A stretch of 64,000 nt of DNA, taken from assembly GCA_013399015.1 (NCBI GenBank), contig VWZX01009108.1, forward strand, positions 70,218 through 134,217, given 5' to 3'. A model generated the notes under the pieces. It was not told the DNA's origin. It was given only the letters and a program-made list of their open reading frames with translations, and did not search any database. Of the stretch, positions 33,702 to 46,239 are shown in pieces. This DNA is from Galbula dea (lineage: Eukaryota; Chordata; Aves; Piciformes; Galbulidae). The translations under genes were made by a program, and so were the position numbers. Within the stretch, counting starts at the first letter, position 1. Each line of letters starts with the position of its first letter.

Positions 33702-36700
33702 GTAGGACAATGCATGTTGTAGTAAACTACCACCTTCAGGGGGGCTTCAGTGGGAAACTTCACAGAGTTGTAGAAGGTTGAAGGGTGGAAAAGACCTCTC
33801 AGATCATCAGGTGCAACTGTTAACCTAACACTACTAAGTCACCACCAAACCATGGCCCTCGGCACCACATCCCCATGGTTTTTGAACCCCTCCAGGGATG
33901 GTCACTCCACCACTGCCCTGGGTAGCCTGGGACAGGGCTTGACAACCCTTTTCATGAAGCGACTGTTCATAATATCCAGCCACAACTTTCCCTGACACAA
34001 GTTGAGGCTGTTTCCTCTTGTACTGTGGCTTCTTCCTTGGGAGAAGAGACCAACCCTCACCTCGCTCCAGCCTCCTTTCAGGGAGTTGGAGAGAGTGAGA
34101 TCTCCCTTGAGCCTCCTGTGCTCCAGGGTGAACAACCCCAGTTCTGTGAGCTGCTCCTCACAACACTTGTGCTCTAGACCCATGCTCCAGCACCTCCATG
34201 TCCTCCTTGGAGTGAGGAGCCCAGAACTCAACCCAGGGTTCGAGATGTGGCCTCATCAGTGCCCAGTACTGGAGGATGATCCCTGCCCTAGTCCTGCTGC
34301 CACTCTAGTGCTAATCCAAGCCAGGATGCTCTTGGCCATCTGGGCACACTATTGCATCATATCCAGCCACTGTCAACCACCACCCCCAGGTCCTTTTCCA
34401 CCAGGCACCTTTCCAGCCACTCTGTCCCAAGCCTGGAGCATTCCTGGGGTTGTTGTGACCCAAGTACAGGACCCAGTAGTTGGTCTTGTTGAACCTATCA
34501 TAGATCATACCTTTCTTTGCCTACAGATAGAAAAGAAGAAGAAAGAAAAGCCACGTGCAACCATCACCAAGCCAGTGGGTGGGGACAAGAATGGAGGCAG
34601 CCGTGTGGTTAAACTCCGTAAGATGGTAAGAAATAGAACTTGGATGTTCCCATTTTAAGGCTGTTTCATGTGAATTTTGCCTAGGTGATGTGTCCCTTGG
34701 CTGGGGGGACATAACAGCCTCAGCTCATGCCATGCTGCACTGAGCTGCTGGCAGTTAACTCCTTGAGGTACAGACCAGGAGGTGGTTGTCTTCCTCAGAG
34801 GAGATGCTGGTAGTTTGGGGAGTGGTCAGTAGGCTGGAGCAGGTTCTCCTCTGCCATGTATTGCTGTGTTTGAATGGAAGCCTGCATGGAAATACAGAGC
34901 TGGGTTCAGCTTCTGCTCATTTACAGCTGTACAGAAAATCCCCAGTGTGTTCCTGCAGTAGAAAAAAATCAGAAGGGTGGTCTTCAGGGAACTAGTGTCC
35001 CTTGGGAAGGCTAAGTGTAAACCATAGTAGATGCTTTCTGTGCTGTGGAGCACAAGGTGCTGTAACATTGCACTCTTCTTTTTCTAGCCCAGATACTACC
35101 CTACTGAAGATGTTCCTCGCAAGCTGCTGAGTCATGGCAAAAAGCCCTTCTGCCAGCACAAGAGGAGGCTGAGAGCCTCCATTACCCCAGGAACTGTTCT
35201 GATCCTGCTGACTGGTCGTCACAGGGGCAAGGTAAGAAGAGTCCAGCCAGTAACCTAACACTGCTAAGTCACCAGGAGACCATGGCCCTCAGCACCACAT
35301 CTGCACAGTGTTTGAACATTTCCAGGGATGGTGACTCCACCACTGCCTTGGGCAGCCTGGGCCAGGGCTTGACAGCCCTTTGTGGGAAAGAAATTATTCC
35401 TCATCTACAGCCTAAACCTCGCCTGATGCAACTTGAGGCTGTTCATCCTGGCACTTCTTCCTTGTGAGAAGAGACCAACCCTCACCTCACTCCAGCCTCC
35501 TCTCAGAGAGTTGCAGAGAGTGAGAAGGTCTCCCCTGAGCCTCCTCTTCTCCAGGCTAACCAAGCCCAGTTCCCTCAGCTGCTCCTCACCACACTTGTGC
35601 TCTAGATCCTTCACCAGCTTTGGTGAAGAGTTTGGGTGGTGGGAGGGCTTTGCTCAGCCTTGAGAGAGAGGTGTGGAGAGCTCCCATCTGGTGTAGGTGA
35701 GGTGACTGGCAGAGCTGAACTCTGAGAAGTTGGGAGCTGGGCTTGTGTGGTGGTTCCTTCTTGAGACACATGGCTGCCTCGGTGCTTGGTGGATGCTTAC
35801 ACTAGTAACACAAGCCAGGGGGGACATGGCCCCAGTTTGGTGAAGCATTGCAGAGTGTTGGGACACAAGAACTCATGTCACATCTCTTTGCAGCGTGTTG
35901 TCTTCTTGAAGCAGCTTGGAACTGGCCTTCTGCTTGTTACAGGTAAAAGACTTTGACAGAAGTGTGATTTTTGTTTGGAGGGTTGTGGATTTGGGTTGGT
36001 TTGGGTGGTGGCTTGGTTTTTAAGTTCAAGTGTGTTGCTGGGTCCAGTAGCACCACAGATCTGTACAGGGTTTGACACATCCTGTGGTCAGGTAACTATA
36101 TGGAGTCATGGTTTGGGATTTTTCCAGGGAGATAGAGAGGAGATAATGAAGCTTCAATCTCTGACTCTCTGGAAGAGATCAGGAAGCATTTTCTGGCTTC
36201 TCTAGGGGCTGCTGGGAAGAGCTTTTTGGATTGTTCATATTGTAGGCATCTCTGAAGAAAGTGATCCTCCTTGTGCTGCCAGGAAAGCTAACCTTGTTTC
36301 CTCTTCTTCCTTGAGGACCCTTGGCTATCAATCGTGTTCCCCTGCGAAGGGCCCATCAGAAGTTTGTTATTGCCACATCCACAAAGGTTGATATCTCTGG
36401 AGTGAAAATTCCCAAGCATCTCACTGATGCCTACTTTAAGAAGAAGAGGCTGAGGAAGCCCAAGCACCAGGAAGGGGAGATCTTTGACACTGAGAAAGAA
36501 GTAAGGAACAAGATTGTTCATTCTTGGGGAATGTCAGGCTGGAAAGGGGGGGAAATAGGGCAACAAATGGACAATTGATTTTTAAGTGGTCCTCAATAAT
36601 TGAGATAGTGCTATGAAAATTAATACAGTAGTGTAGAGATAAACCCCTATTATATTGAGGGATTCTTTCCTGTTCTGCCTTAGCAGAACCTGGTGGACAG

Positions 36701-37699
36701 GAAGTGAATTGTGAGCCAGCAATGTGCTCTTGTGGCCAAGAAGGCCAAGGGTCTCCTGGGGTGCATTAAGAAGAGTGTGACCAACAGGTTGAGGGAGGTT
36801 CTCCTCCCATTCTACTCTGCCCCAGTGAGGCCAGATCTGGAGTCCTGGGTCCAGTTCTGGGCTCCCCAGTTCAGGAGAGACAAGGAACTGCTGGAGAGAG
36901 GCCAGCAGAGGCTAGGAAGATGCTGAGGGCACTGGAGCAGCTCTGGCAGGAGGAAAGGCTGAGAGCTCTGGGGCTGCTTAGCCTGGAGAAGAGCTCAATG
37001 CTGAGCAAGAGCTGAAGACTGGGGGCAAGAGGCTGGGGCCAGACTCTGCTCAGTGGTGCCCAGGGCCAGGCCAAGGGGCACTGGCCACAAACTGGAACCC
37101 AGGAGGAGAAGCTTGTTTGGTGTGAGGGTGCTGGAGCCCTGGCCCAGGCTGCCCAGAGAGGTTGTGGAGTCTCCTTGTGTGGAGAGATTCCCAGGGCAGC
37201 TGGAGGTGATCCTGGGCAAGCTGCTGTGGGTGACCCTGCTGCAGCATGGGGGTTGGACAAGATGATCCCAAGAGGTTCCTTCCAACCCTCACCATGATTA
37301 TTGTCTCTTGACTGAGAAGCAGCTTTGCTGTTTTGTTACTGCCAGCAGCATGCTGCTGGCTCTGATCCCTGCCCTGTCAGCCAAACAGCAGCTTGACTTC
37401 TCTCTGCCACCTTTCCCATATTTATTACAAATGGAGAAAAGATTATTTGTAAATGGTAGGCCTCAGGGCTTGCCCTGAATATTCTCCTCTCCCTAGAAGA
37501 GTCTGCAGGCACTCTGAATTTTACCATCCCTCTTTGTACTCCCTAGAAATACGAGATAACAGAGCAGCGCAAGACAGACCAGAAGGCAGTGGATTCCCAG
37601 GTCCTGGCCCGAATCAGGAAGGTGCCTCAGCTCCGGGGGTACCTACGTTCTACCTTCAGTCTCTCCAATGGAGTCTATCCTCACAAACTGGTGTTCTAA
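33450..37699 (+). CDS. RPL6: RPL6 (60S ribosomal protein eL6), six coding exons
   Basis: The gene encodes eL6 of the large ribosomal subunit. Six coding exons (33450-33701, 34527-34625, 35088-35231, 35894-35942, 36316-36500, 37547-37699) join in frame to 293 residues; human is about 288 by recollection. Recognisable blocks are SRNPVLARGIGRYSRSAMY, TKPVGGDKNGGSRVVKLRKM, YYPTEDVPRKLLSHGKKPF, the KOW-like ILLTGRHRGKRVVFLKQL and the C-terminal YPHKLVF. The start is the ATG exactly at the exon 2 acceptor (CACAG|ATG). The lysine-rich N-terminus contains AEKKP/KKPAE repeats longer than I recall in mammals. Intact introns and splice sites show this is the functional gene, not a processed pseudogene. 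High constitutive expression is expected from the CpG/TOP promoter. Confidence 0.97.
33761..34507 (-). mobile_element. Long CR1 LINE fragment in RPL6 intron 2
   Basis: About 750 bp of reversed CR1. It begins with the 3' end (CACAGAGTTGTAGAAGG, CAACTGTTAACCTAACAC) and continues into the end of the reverse-transcriptase ORF near GACCCAGTAGTTGGTC. It fills nearly the whole intron and stops about 20 bp before exon 3. Confidence 0.92.
34527..34625 (+). CDS. RPL6: RPL6 coding exon 3
   Basis: The exon is 99 bp, 33 codons, IEKKKKEKPRATITKPVGGD through VVKLRKM. The acceptor is TTTGCCTACAG. A CR1 fragment ends only about 20 bp upstream of the exon. Confidence 0.96.
35088..35231 (+). CDS. RPL6: RPL6 coding exon 4
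   Basis: The exon is 144 bp, 48 codons, PRYYPTEDVPRKLLSHGKKP through LLTGRHRGK. It lies between a TTTTTCTAG acceptor and a GTAAG donor. It leads into the KOW-like RNA-binding core. Confidence 0.96.
35250..35622 (-). mobile_element. CR1 LINE 3' fragment in RPL6 intron 4
   Basis: Reversed CR1 starting at CAGTAACCTAACACTGC, with AGAGACCAACCCTCACC and CTCCTCTTCTCCAGGC. It begins 19 bp after the last base of exon 4. It is the same tail class as the element in intron 2. Confidence 0.92.
35894..35942 (+). CDS. RPL6: RPL6 coding exon 5
   Basis: A short 49-bp exon encoding RVVFLKQLGTGLLLVT plus one base of the next Gly codon. The acceptor is TTTGCAG and the donor GTAAAA. It is too short to stand out as an ORF and was found by family knowledge. 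Confidence 0.95.
36316..36500 (+). CDS. RPL6: RPL6 coding exon 6
   Basis: The exon is 185 bp, GPLAINRVPLRRAHQKFVIA through GEIFDTEKE. The acceptor is CCTTGAG and the donor GTAAGG. Confidence 0.96.
36690..37300 (+). mobile_element. CR1 LINE fragment in RPL6 intron 6
   Basis: It starts near TGGTGGACAGGAAGTG and runs through the end of the CR1 ORF2 region (GAGCCAGCAATGTGCTCTTG, GAGGCCAGATCTGGAGTC) to the tail GGTTGGACAAGATGATCCC and CCAACCCTCACC. It is in sense with RPL6. Confidence 0.92.
37547..37699 (+). CDS. RPL6: RPL6 coding exon 7 and stop
   Basis: The exon is 153 bp, KYEITEQRKTDQKAVDSQVL through GVYPHKLVF and a TAA stop. The acceptor is CTCCCTAG. Confidence 0.96.
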   Translation, partial: KYEITEQRKTDQKAVDSQVLARIRKVPQLRGYLRSTFSLSNGVYPHKLVF

Positions 37700-37717
37700 C
37701 TCTTCTGAAAGCACCAC

Positions 37718-37723
37718 ATTAAA
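37718..37723 (+). terminator. RPL6: RPL6 polyadenylation signal (ATTAAA)
   Basis: ATTAAA lies 19 bp after the stop codon, followed within about 10 bp by an A-rich stretch. The very short 3'UTR is normal for ribosomal protein genes. Confidence 0.75.
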
Positions 37724-37896
37724 TCTGAAGGGAAAAAAAAACACAACAACCCCAAGGTTTTCTGGTGTCTTCATTGCAATCTGGGGTAGAACGTGTTGCA
37801 TAAATCTGGATTTAAAGGCTAAGGGAAGTGCTCGTGGCATGAAATTGGGAGGGTCTGCAGTGTTGAGTGTGTCAGTTTGGGTCTGGAGGCTTGCTT

Positions 37897-37928
37897 GGGT
37901 TGGGGTTAGAGGTGTTGGGGGTTGGGGG
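37897..37928 (+). promoter_or_regulatory. G-rich tract downstream of RPL6 poly(A) site
   Basis: G-runs of 3, 4, 5 and 5 lie about 175-205 bp after the ATTAAA signal. G-rich elements in this position can slow polymerase and aid 3'-end formation. Function here is inferred. Confidence 0.35.
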
Positions 37929-40900
37929 TTTTTTCCTTCCTATTTAGTAGAACCAGAAAGTAATTAGCTCTTGAATTTCAGCTTTCTTAACTATGAATGA
38001 GTCAGGGGAAAAGCAGACAGATTTGCCTTAGGGAAGAGGATATACATGCTGGATGGACTGACTGCCCATCAGGACACATCCAGAAGAAACATCCCTCCAA
38101 GTGTCTGTGCTGGTGCATTTCTTTGCACCCTTAGTGTGCTGGAGCAGCTGCTTCAGCTGTCTCTGGTGAAGAAGCAGATCCCAGCAGCAAGCCACTGCTG
38201 GGTAACTCAGTAGCTTGTGTACAGCTTTGTTGAGATGATGTTTCTGACAAATAGCTTTGATCCATCAATTAGTACATAAATCTCAGCAAATACAGGAACT
38301 CTTTAGGCATTTCAGGAGCTATGCCTTGCATTTTGGAAGTTCAGAGTTTGTCAGGGTGGGTAACTTTTACCAACCCTGGAACCAAACTGAAATTGGAATC
38401 CCAAATCCTGTGTATTTTTTTTTGCCTCCTCTTTGTTTATCCATGTGGAACATGATGCTCTTAGGAAGAATGCCAAAGCAAAAGAATGATTCTGTGGGCT
38501 CAGAAATGAATTAAAAAGCAGAAGCTGCTTCTGTGAAAGGCAAAAGTATCTTTCTATGCTGGGAGACTTGTGGAATCTCAGTGATTTTTTTCCTATCTTA
38601 GAAACTGGCAGCAAGTGAATTGAGAAAGTCCTGTCTATTTTCTTTCTCTGCTGAGGTCAGTTAGCAGGTATCTGGAAGAGGCTGCTTGGGTAGCAATAGC
38701 TCTGCTCTTACAAAAGCTGAGGATGTACATACTAACAAATCTGGCAGGCTCAAGCTCTTTCTTAGCCAGACTTGGGCAGGAAACAAGGCTTATGTAACTG
38801 CACCATCTGTCTAACCATTAACTCTTTGCTGAAAGTAGCCAGTGGGGTCAAACCTGACTGGGAACAGAGATCTCATCAAATTCATACAAGCCTCAGGAAA
38901 AGGGGCTGGAGAGCAGGGTGATGAAGCCTTAGATACCTGCAGGATAACTGGCTCAGTAGGTTCTCAGCCCGAGGGACTATGGGCATTTGGATAGCTGATG
39001 GTGTTAAAGAGTAGAAAGACAGCAGTGGTTGCTCTTCCACCATCTTCCTTTTGTTAATTAACATGTTGAATATTAGTGTGGTTCAGCAGAGGGAGCCCAT
39101 GAGCAAGCTGTGTCCAAGTGCTGAACTCCTGGCTGGTGTAGGTCTGCTGTCCTGGCTAGGTTCTGCCCTGGGGTGTTCCCAGATAATGTTCTTCGTTTGT
39201 CAGTGTCATCAGAGCTGTGTCTGTGCTGAGTTACATCATCTGTTGTATGTGGTCTGCTGGATAAAGAGGTTTCTTAAGTTGATAGGAGATTTTATTGCAG
39301 TGGTCAGACTGGCTTGTTTGCATGAATCATTCTACAAAGATGCCCAAGTGTTGCATGTGTCTCACTGCTAAGTTTGCTGCTACTGCCAGAGGAAGATCTT
39401 AACCTAATATGCTTAGAGAGCTGACTTAAAAGTAAAAGCTGTACATGGGAAAAGTCCAAAAGCAGCAAGTAGACCTGTTGCTCAGCATGGTTTGTGGCAG
39501 CATGTGGTATCCCAGGGTCTGCAAACTCTGGTTTGCTCACACTCTTGTGGTCTAAGAGAATGCTTAAGAGCTATCAGTGCTTCAGTCATTCCCTTCCCTT
39601 CTGGGAACAGGCAAGTTGTGGTGACAAATCAGGGCTACTAAGGATAACTAGGCCTTCAGTTAATGATCTTTCTTATAATTACTGATTGCTCTGACACACT
39701 CCTCATGTGTGTATCAAGACCTGAAATGATACCTGGAATCATTAAGCTTGTTTACTGAAAGGAGAGGCTCCTGTCTTCTGCTGTGCTGTCAGGAAGTGAT
39801 GTGGTAATGCAGCTCAGATGTCTTAGAGGTCCTGGTATGGAGAAATGGTCTCACGTGCTGCCATCACCTGCCTGACTGGGTGGTGACCAATAACACAGCC
39901 CTGCAAGGTGCAGAGAGGGAGAAGGAGGGAGGAATGGGTATTTTTGTGCTGCTTTAGATCCCTGGACTGAGGCATGGTGGAACTAGATGAATGCTGGTGT
40001 TGGCACAAAGGGGTGTGGGAGCAGAGCTGCTTCTGGAGGAGCTGGCTGTGAAGTCAGGTTTCAACACCACATCTTTGTTCCAGAAAATAGAGCTGGCAAA
40101 CCCCCTCATCCTCCACAGGGAAAGGAGCAGCCAGTGGACAGCTGTGATTTGTCTCTTTCTTAACCTCTCAAATGTTTTCCTTGAGTTCTGTGAAATCTGG
40201 CTTGGTTTTTTTCTCTGAAATGTTCTGGGGTGAGGAATGAAAAAGAAGATAAACAAGGACTGGAGAGATGAGCAACACAGAAACAAAGTGAGTATTCAGA
40301 AGGATTTTTTGTTTCAATCTAGATAATACTGTCCACTACCTGAAAAAATACTTCCAACACATAAAGAGCTTTTGTCTGCTTTCTGGCTGTCCTGCAGCTT
40401 TTCTCATTCTGAGCATGTCAACAGTTCTGCAGCCCTGGCTCGCTGAGTCATTGCTTTTCACTGAGCAGCCCCCACAGAAGAAGCCAGAGACATCCAAAGC
40501 TTCAACCACCCAATCAAAAGTGCTGGAGAGATGTGCAGCTCCAAAAATAGTGACAGGCTCAACCACAGCAGCACTTCATTAGCATCCAATGTGCTCTTTG
40601 CTTCAGCTGCCTAATAAAGTGACATGTAATTACAAGAAAGCATCCTTTGGAGAGGAAGGATGGAGGGATGTTGGCTTTCTCAGGGAATTGGTAATAAGAT
40701 GCAATGTGGTATTATCCACAGGCACCTATTTTTACCTATTAGCTGCCTCTGAAATGAGCTGGTGGATTCAGGCCAGCCCAGAGAGGCTGTGTCCCAGCTG
40801 CCATGTCAACCAGCAGTCTCAGGGAGGCAGACGCTGGCTTTGTTTCTGGGACTGGGGACCCTGGGAGAAACTGAGGCTTATTTGCCTCAGACAAAGCACT

Positions 40901-42587
40901 TCCCAGTGCCACAGAATGATTTCTTTTGCATTTCAGGTGTGACACATTTAGTTTTAGCTTTCAGTTAAGAGAAGATGCTATGGCCAGAGCGTGGAAGTGC
41001 TTTTACAGGACTATCACATGTACTGTTTTGACCAGGGGTTGAGGAAAATACACCAAATATCCAGCAATCAGCTACACACTTCACTTATGACAGGATACCA
41101 AGGACTAGCCTTGTCACACAGGGGCAGCTGAACCTTTTTCCACTAGCTTATTTCCACCTGATCCCTGCTCTTCCATCTCCTTGTGGTTCAACAGAGCTGT
41201 TACCACTGATATCCCAGCCCCACTTGTGCCAAAAGTCATTTGAGATCTGCCCACAACTTCAAGAACAGATTTTGGAGACTGTTTCCTTGGCTTTGCCACC
41301 TGGAAGATTAGCCTCCTGGAAAAGGTAGGCAAGATCAGCTGAGAAACCATTCCTAGAGCAGAGCTGGCCTAGGCAGCCTCCCTCTAGCAAATGGTCTAAC
41401 AAAACCCTCTAGCAAATGTAACAGGTCACATAAAGGACATAGTCACGTGAGGACAGCACTATGAGCTCCTGCTCCTGTTCAGATTTGGGAACAGCATCTG
41501 AAGTTGCCTGTGACTTGGGTGGGAATGTGGGCATGCAGGAAAAGGGGAACTCTTTACCTCTTCATTGGATTTCCCCAGTTCTCCTGGATGACAGGCTGTG
41601 CTAAGCACCTGACAACTCATTAAGCAATTAGAGCAATTAATTCCATATTTTCTAAGGATCTTATTCATCATAGCTCTTGCTATTTTTTTTTTCTTCCTTC
41701 AGGAAGCCACTGATTGAACCAAGTGAGCCAGTCCCAACATCTGCACTGAGCCACACAAGAGGGTTGGTCTGGGATGGTTCCACATGGAATTTCATGTGTT
41801 TGCCAACAACAACCACAAAGTTTCTCACTTGTTTAGTTGCTTTTTCATAGTTTGGTTGTTGTTTGGGTTCTTTTTTGCAGCCCAGTTTTGACCCCCTTGC
41901 TGATGAAGTCAAAACCCATTTTTGGCAGCTGCCTGCCTCTTTTTGCCTCACTTTATCCTGATTTTTTCCCCCCATTATTGCAGTGTTTCTCAGTGGCAAT
42001 GACTTTCCATGATCCATTGTGCACCCAGCCAGCAACTTCTCTGACCTACCCATGGTTCACACTAGACCATCCATCACTATTTATTAGTAGGAACAATGGC
42101 AAGGAGAGAGGAAGCATGTTAGTCAAAATATTACTTGAGATGAAAGAAATTCCTTTTTTTTCCCTCAACTCTATTGATTTTCTGTGTGATCCTGAGGAAG
42201 TAATTGCATTTCAGTGAGGTCAGTGTTCACCTGCCTGCAGAACAGCAGTAATGCTTTCTCACACAGCTCTCAAGAAGTGTCTTAAACTCCTGCAGACATA
42301 CAATTGATGGCACTGCTCTAAAGCACAGCAAAATAAATAGCCTATGCTTGGATGGCACTGAGGAGAGAACCTGATCCATTATTTTCACCTTCTCCTACTG
42401 AGATCATATCAACATTTAATGCTAAAAGATGTTCTGCAAGACATTGTGTGGTGCTGAAGGCTGGCACAGAGAGCATGAGGAATAGATGTTTTCATATTTG
42501 TCTTTATTGGTCATAAAGTTGGGTTTTTCTGCAGAACTTAGTCCATTTTATTTGTACAGCTAAAAGATTTTGTCTGGTGCAGGGTCT

Positions 42588-42998
42588 AGAGCACAGGTGT
42601 TGTGAGGAGCAGCTAAGGGAACTGGGCTTGGTTAGCCTGGAGAAGAGGAGGCTCAGGGGAGACCTTCTCACTCTCTGCAACTCCCTGAAAGGAGGCTGGA
42701 GCCAGGTGGGATTAGGCTCTTCTCCCAGGTAATGAGTGATAGCACAGAGGAAGTGGCCTCAAGTTGTGCCAGGGGAGGTTCATGTTAGATATTAGGAACA
42801 GTTTCTTCATTAAAAGAGTAGCTAGGCATTGGCCCAGGCTGCCCAGGGCAGTGGTGGAGTCACCATCCCTGGAGGGGTTCCAAAAACCATGTAGCTGTGG
42901 TGCTGAGGGCCATGGTTTGGTGGTGACTTGGCAGTGTGAGGTTAACAGTTGGACTCCATGATCTTAGAGGTCTTTTCCAACCTTAATAATTCTCTGGC
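42588..42998 (+). mobile_element. CR1 LINE 3' fragment
   Basis: It reads from GAGCACAGGTGTTGTGAGG through GTTAGATATTAGGAACAG to AACAGTTGGACTCCATGATC and GGTCTTTTCCAACC. It is intergenic between RPL6 and HECTD4. Confidence 0.93.
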
Positions 42999-43529
42999 AT
43001 TCTGTGTTTCTGCATTTTGCCCAGTTCCTAGCACTTAGCCTGCAGAATTTGTTTGATGATAATAAACAACTCCTGATACTTTACATACACTGAACACATT
43101 GGCCTCCTGATACCCAGCAGAGGCAAAAGCTGCTGTTGTAACACCAAGAAACTGTACACAGAGGTAAAATGATTTATTCAGTCCATTGGAGCAAGTCAGT
43201 GGGATGCAAAGAGCCACAACCAGCAGCACTAGCAAAGGCTTTAAAGCTTATCAAGAAAACAGGAGACTAAACCAGAAGCAATTCTGTCTTCATCTGTTTT
43301 GTCAGTCCTGTTTAATCTAGAGGTTTTTCACTCACTTGACAGATGCCCTTAGGATGTCACTGTTTGTCAGTATATCCCCCTGTGCTGTACATGGTATCCC
43401 ATTGCTCAAAATGCCCATTTTCACATGGGAAATAAAATACAGAGATAAAAGGTACAGAAGCAGTCCTAAGCAGCAGGTTGACATCCCAGAGATACAAGAG
43501 AAGAAGGTTATTTATATATTATTATCTCA

Positions 43530-43930
43530 ACAGACTGAGAGAGTTGGGGTTGTTCAGTCTGGAGAAGAGAAGGCTCCCAGGAGACCTTCTGGTGGCCTGC
43601 CAGGATCTGAAGGGGGCTACAAGAAAGCTGGGGAGGGACTGTGCAGGAGGTCAGGTAGGGATAGAGCCAGAGGAAATGGATGCAAACTGGAGGAGGGCAG
43701 ATTTAGATTGGATATTAGGAGGAAGTTCTTCACTGTTAGGCTGGGGAGACACTGGAACAGGTTGCCCAGAGAGGCTGTGGAAGCCTCATCCATCCCTGGA
43801 AGCTTTGAAGGCCAGGTTGGCTGGGGCTGTGGGCAACCTGCTCTAGTGGGAGGTGTCCCTGGCAGGCAGGGGGGTTGGAACTAGCTGATCTTTAGGGTCC
43901 TTTCCAACTCTGGTGATTCTATGATTCTAT
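43530..43930 (+). mobile_element. CR1 LINE 3' fragment, near copy of 23050 element
   Basis: It starts at CAACAGACTGAGAGAG and ends GATTCTATGATTCTAT. It is almost base-for-base like the 23050 copy except for small indels. Confidence 0.94.
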
Positions 43931-46239
43931 TTTTCCAGAACAAGGAAATATGAAGGCCCTCAAAAGAAGGATGCATCCTCAAAATGTTTCACTGGAGATA
44001 TTTAGGGAAAATCAGTCTTGAAATTACTGCTGTGAGTGTCCTGCTAAGCTGCAGTGAGGATCTGCTTCCTGGGATTTCATTGAAACTGGTGGATAACCAT
44101 AACTGTTCCTTAAAATAAGCACAAAACCCAAAACACATGCCCCTGTAGTCAGAGAACTGAAACCACAGCAGCTATTACTCAACTGACAGGCACATGGCAA
44201 AGCTTCTGTACATTGCACATTATCCACATGGCTTCCCTCTGGACTGCCAGAGAACAGGAAAAAAAGGGCATTTGGAATCTGGAGCTTTGTGTTTGTGTGA
44301 GAGGGAAAAAACCAAACCCAAACACATGCACATACTAGGGACTCATAAGGAGAAAGGGAAATGGCATTTGGAGACTGCTGATGGAAGAGAAAACTTTGAG
44401 AGTGCTTTTTTTGCCCATCCCATCACCCCAAGCTCCAGCTTTGTATGTCATTCAACTGGTCACTGCAGCAAGCCTGCAGACACTACAGAATCCAGCCTAA
44501 GAAATGGGGGTTTGGGAGATGTTTGACATGCACAGCCATCAGGCATGTGACAACAGTCTGGAAGGATGGAGGAGTGAGCCCAGGACACATCATATGGTCA
44601 CTGTAGACACGTGGGAGGTTGAGCTGATGCTCTCTGTGAAGCAGGCACTGGCTACCAGACAGGTAGCACTGCTCTCAGTTCTGCTGCTGATTGATTGCTC
44701 ATGGAGTTATTTTAGTGGAAGGGCAATTAACTGTTCTTCATGGTTTGTCTGTAGGCTGCTTGTGAGGTTGTTCTTTTTAAAGAAACACTGCTGTGTTGTT
44801 AAGCATAAAGTCAAGGGTTTATAAAACAATCCCAGCAAAGACTGACTTTCACCTGGCAAGATCAGGATTTTATTAGCACATAAGATTCCACTGCAGCATT
44901 CCTCAACCCAACTCTACCACAGGAAGAAACTGTCCTACCTGGGGCAGCATGAAAAGATTTTCAACCATCCTGGCTTCATCTGGGGACCAGTTCACCACCA
45001 GTCTGTGGAGTGATGAATTATTTGGCCTTTGCTGGTCTGTGGCATCTGGCTGCAAGGAACAGAGGGAAAAACAGGTGAGTCATGGTGAGCATAAGGAGAC
45101 TGCACCTCTCACAGAAATCAGCAACATCCCTTGGCTAACAAAACCACAGCAGACATCTGTATCCTTTTCTGTTTGTCTCCCACATGTTTACATCCCATCA
45201 AGTGTTTCATTTGCTGTGACTTGATTGTATAATAATTCTTACTACTCCTTGAAAGGTAGATTATTGGCTGGAAATTAGAGGAAAGAGATACTGGAGTGGA
45301 GAGGAGAAAGGCTTCAAGAAAGAAAAGGAGGTGTGCACTATGGGAAGAGCATCTTTGGAGATGTGGGCATCTAAACACCACCTCACAGAGAGCAAAATCA
45401 TTCTCCCCAGAGGAAATGGCATTTGTGCTGCATGCCTTCAGTTCTCAATTAGTGGCTTTCAGGTTTAAGTTTCTTTTGAATGCCTGTCAGCACTGAAGAG
45501 AAAATCAGTACAGACTAGAGCATTTTCTCAAGCCAGGGATCTGCTGACCTGGCTTCCTTTTCTCAGAGAAAAGGGTAGTGAGGGCTGCCGTGCCTGTGCA
45601 AACCTGCTAAGGCTTCACAGGATCTTGCAACTGACTTGTGAATTTCAAATAGCTATAGTAGAAGTTCAGAAGCCACCTCATTGAAAATCCTCATGTAAAA
45701 TCCTGCTCTGACTCTTCCCTCTGGTGTCCTGTTGCTTCAGACTCTCTGGTCACTGTTATCTTTTATAGCACCCTCACAAGTTATCCTGCTCAGAGATGGC
45801 CTTAGGAGAAGCAGCTCATTTAGGGGTGAAGAACATGGAATGGCTTGTGGGGTTTATTCCCAATATTGCCAGCTCAGCATGGGTGACTGAATAGCTTCTT
45901 TATCTACCTTTGTCTGGAAGTTATACAAACAGCCAGCTCCAGCCTTTTGTAGTGAACAGCTGTCTCAGGCCTTTTGCTCTGGATGACTCCTACAAAGCAT
46001 GGCTGCTGAAAGCAAGCTGGCAAAATCCTGCTTCCTGCCATCTTTGGGTAGTTCCTCCATCATTCCCTCCAACACCACTTCTCTCTGTGGGTAAAAGTTA
46101 TTACATGACATTCCAAAGCTGCCTTTTCTTGGCTCTTTTTCCTTCCTGCAGGTCCTTCTACTTCTCCCTGCAGTTGGTATGGAAATGACTTTGAAGAGAA
46201 CATAGAAAACAGCAAGAGGATGATGAGAGCCACCTAATC

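Noticed and set aside
34002..34658. A 218-codon plus-strand frame covering RPL6 exon 3
   Set aside because: Its first part is antisense CR1 sequence in intron 2. Only 34527-34625 is the true exon, flanked by splice sites.
43336..43884. A 182-codon plus-strand frame between RPL6 and HECTD4
   Set aside because: Most of it is the CR1 3' region at 43530, which keeps an open frame in many copies (also at 23152) without coding function in the LINE.
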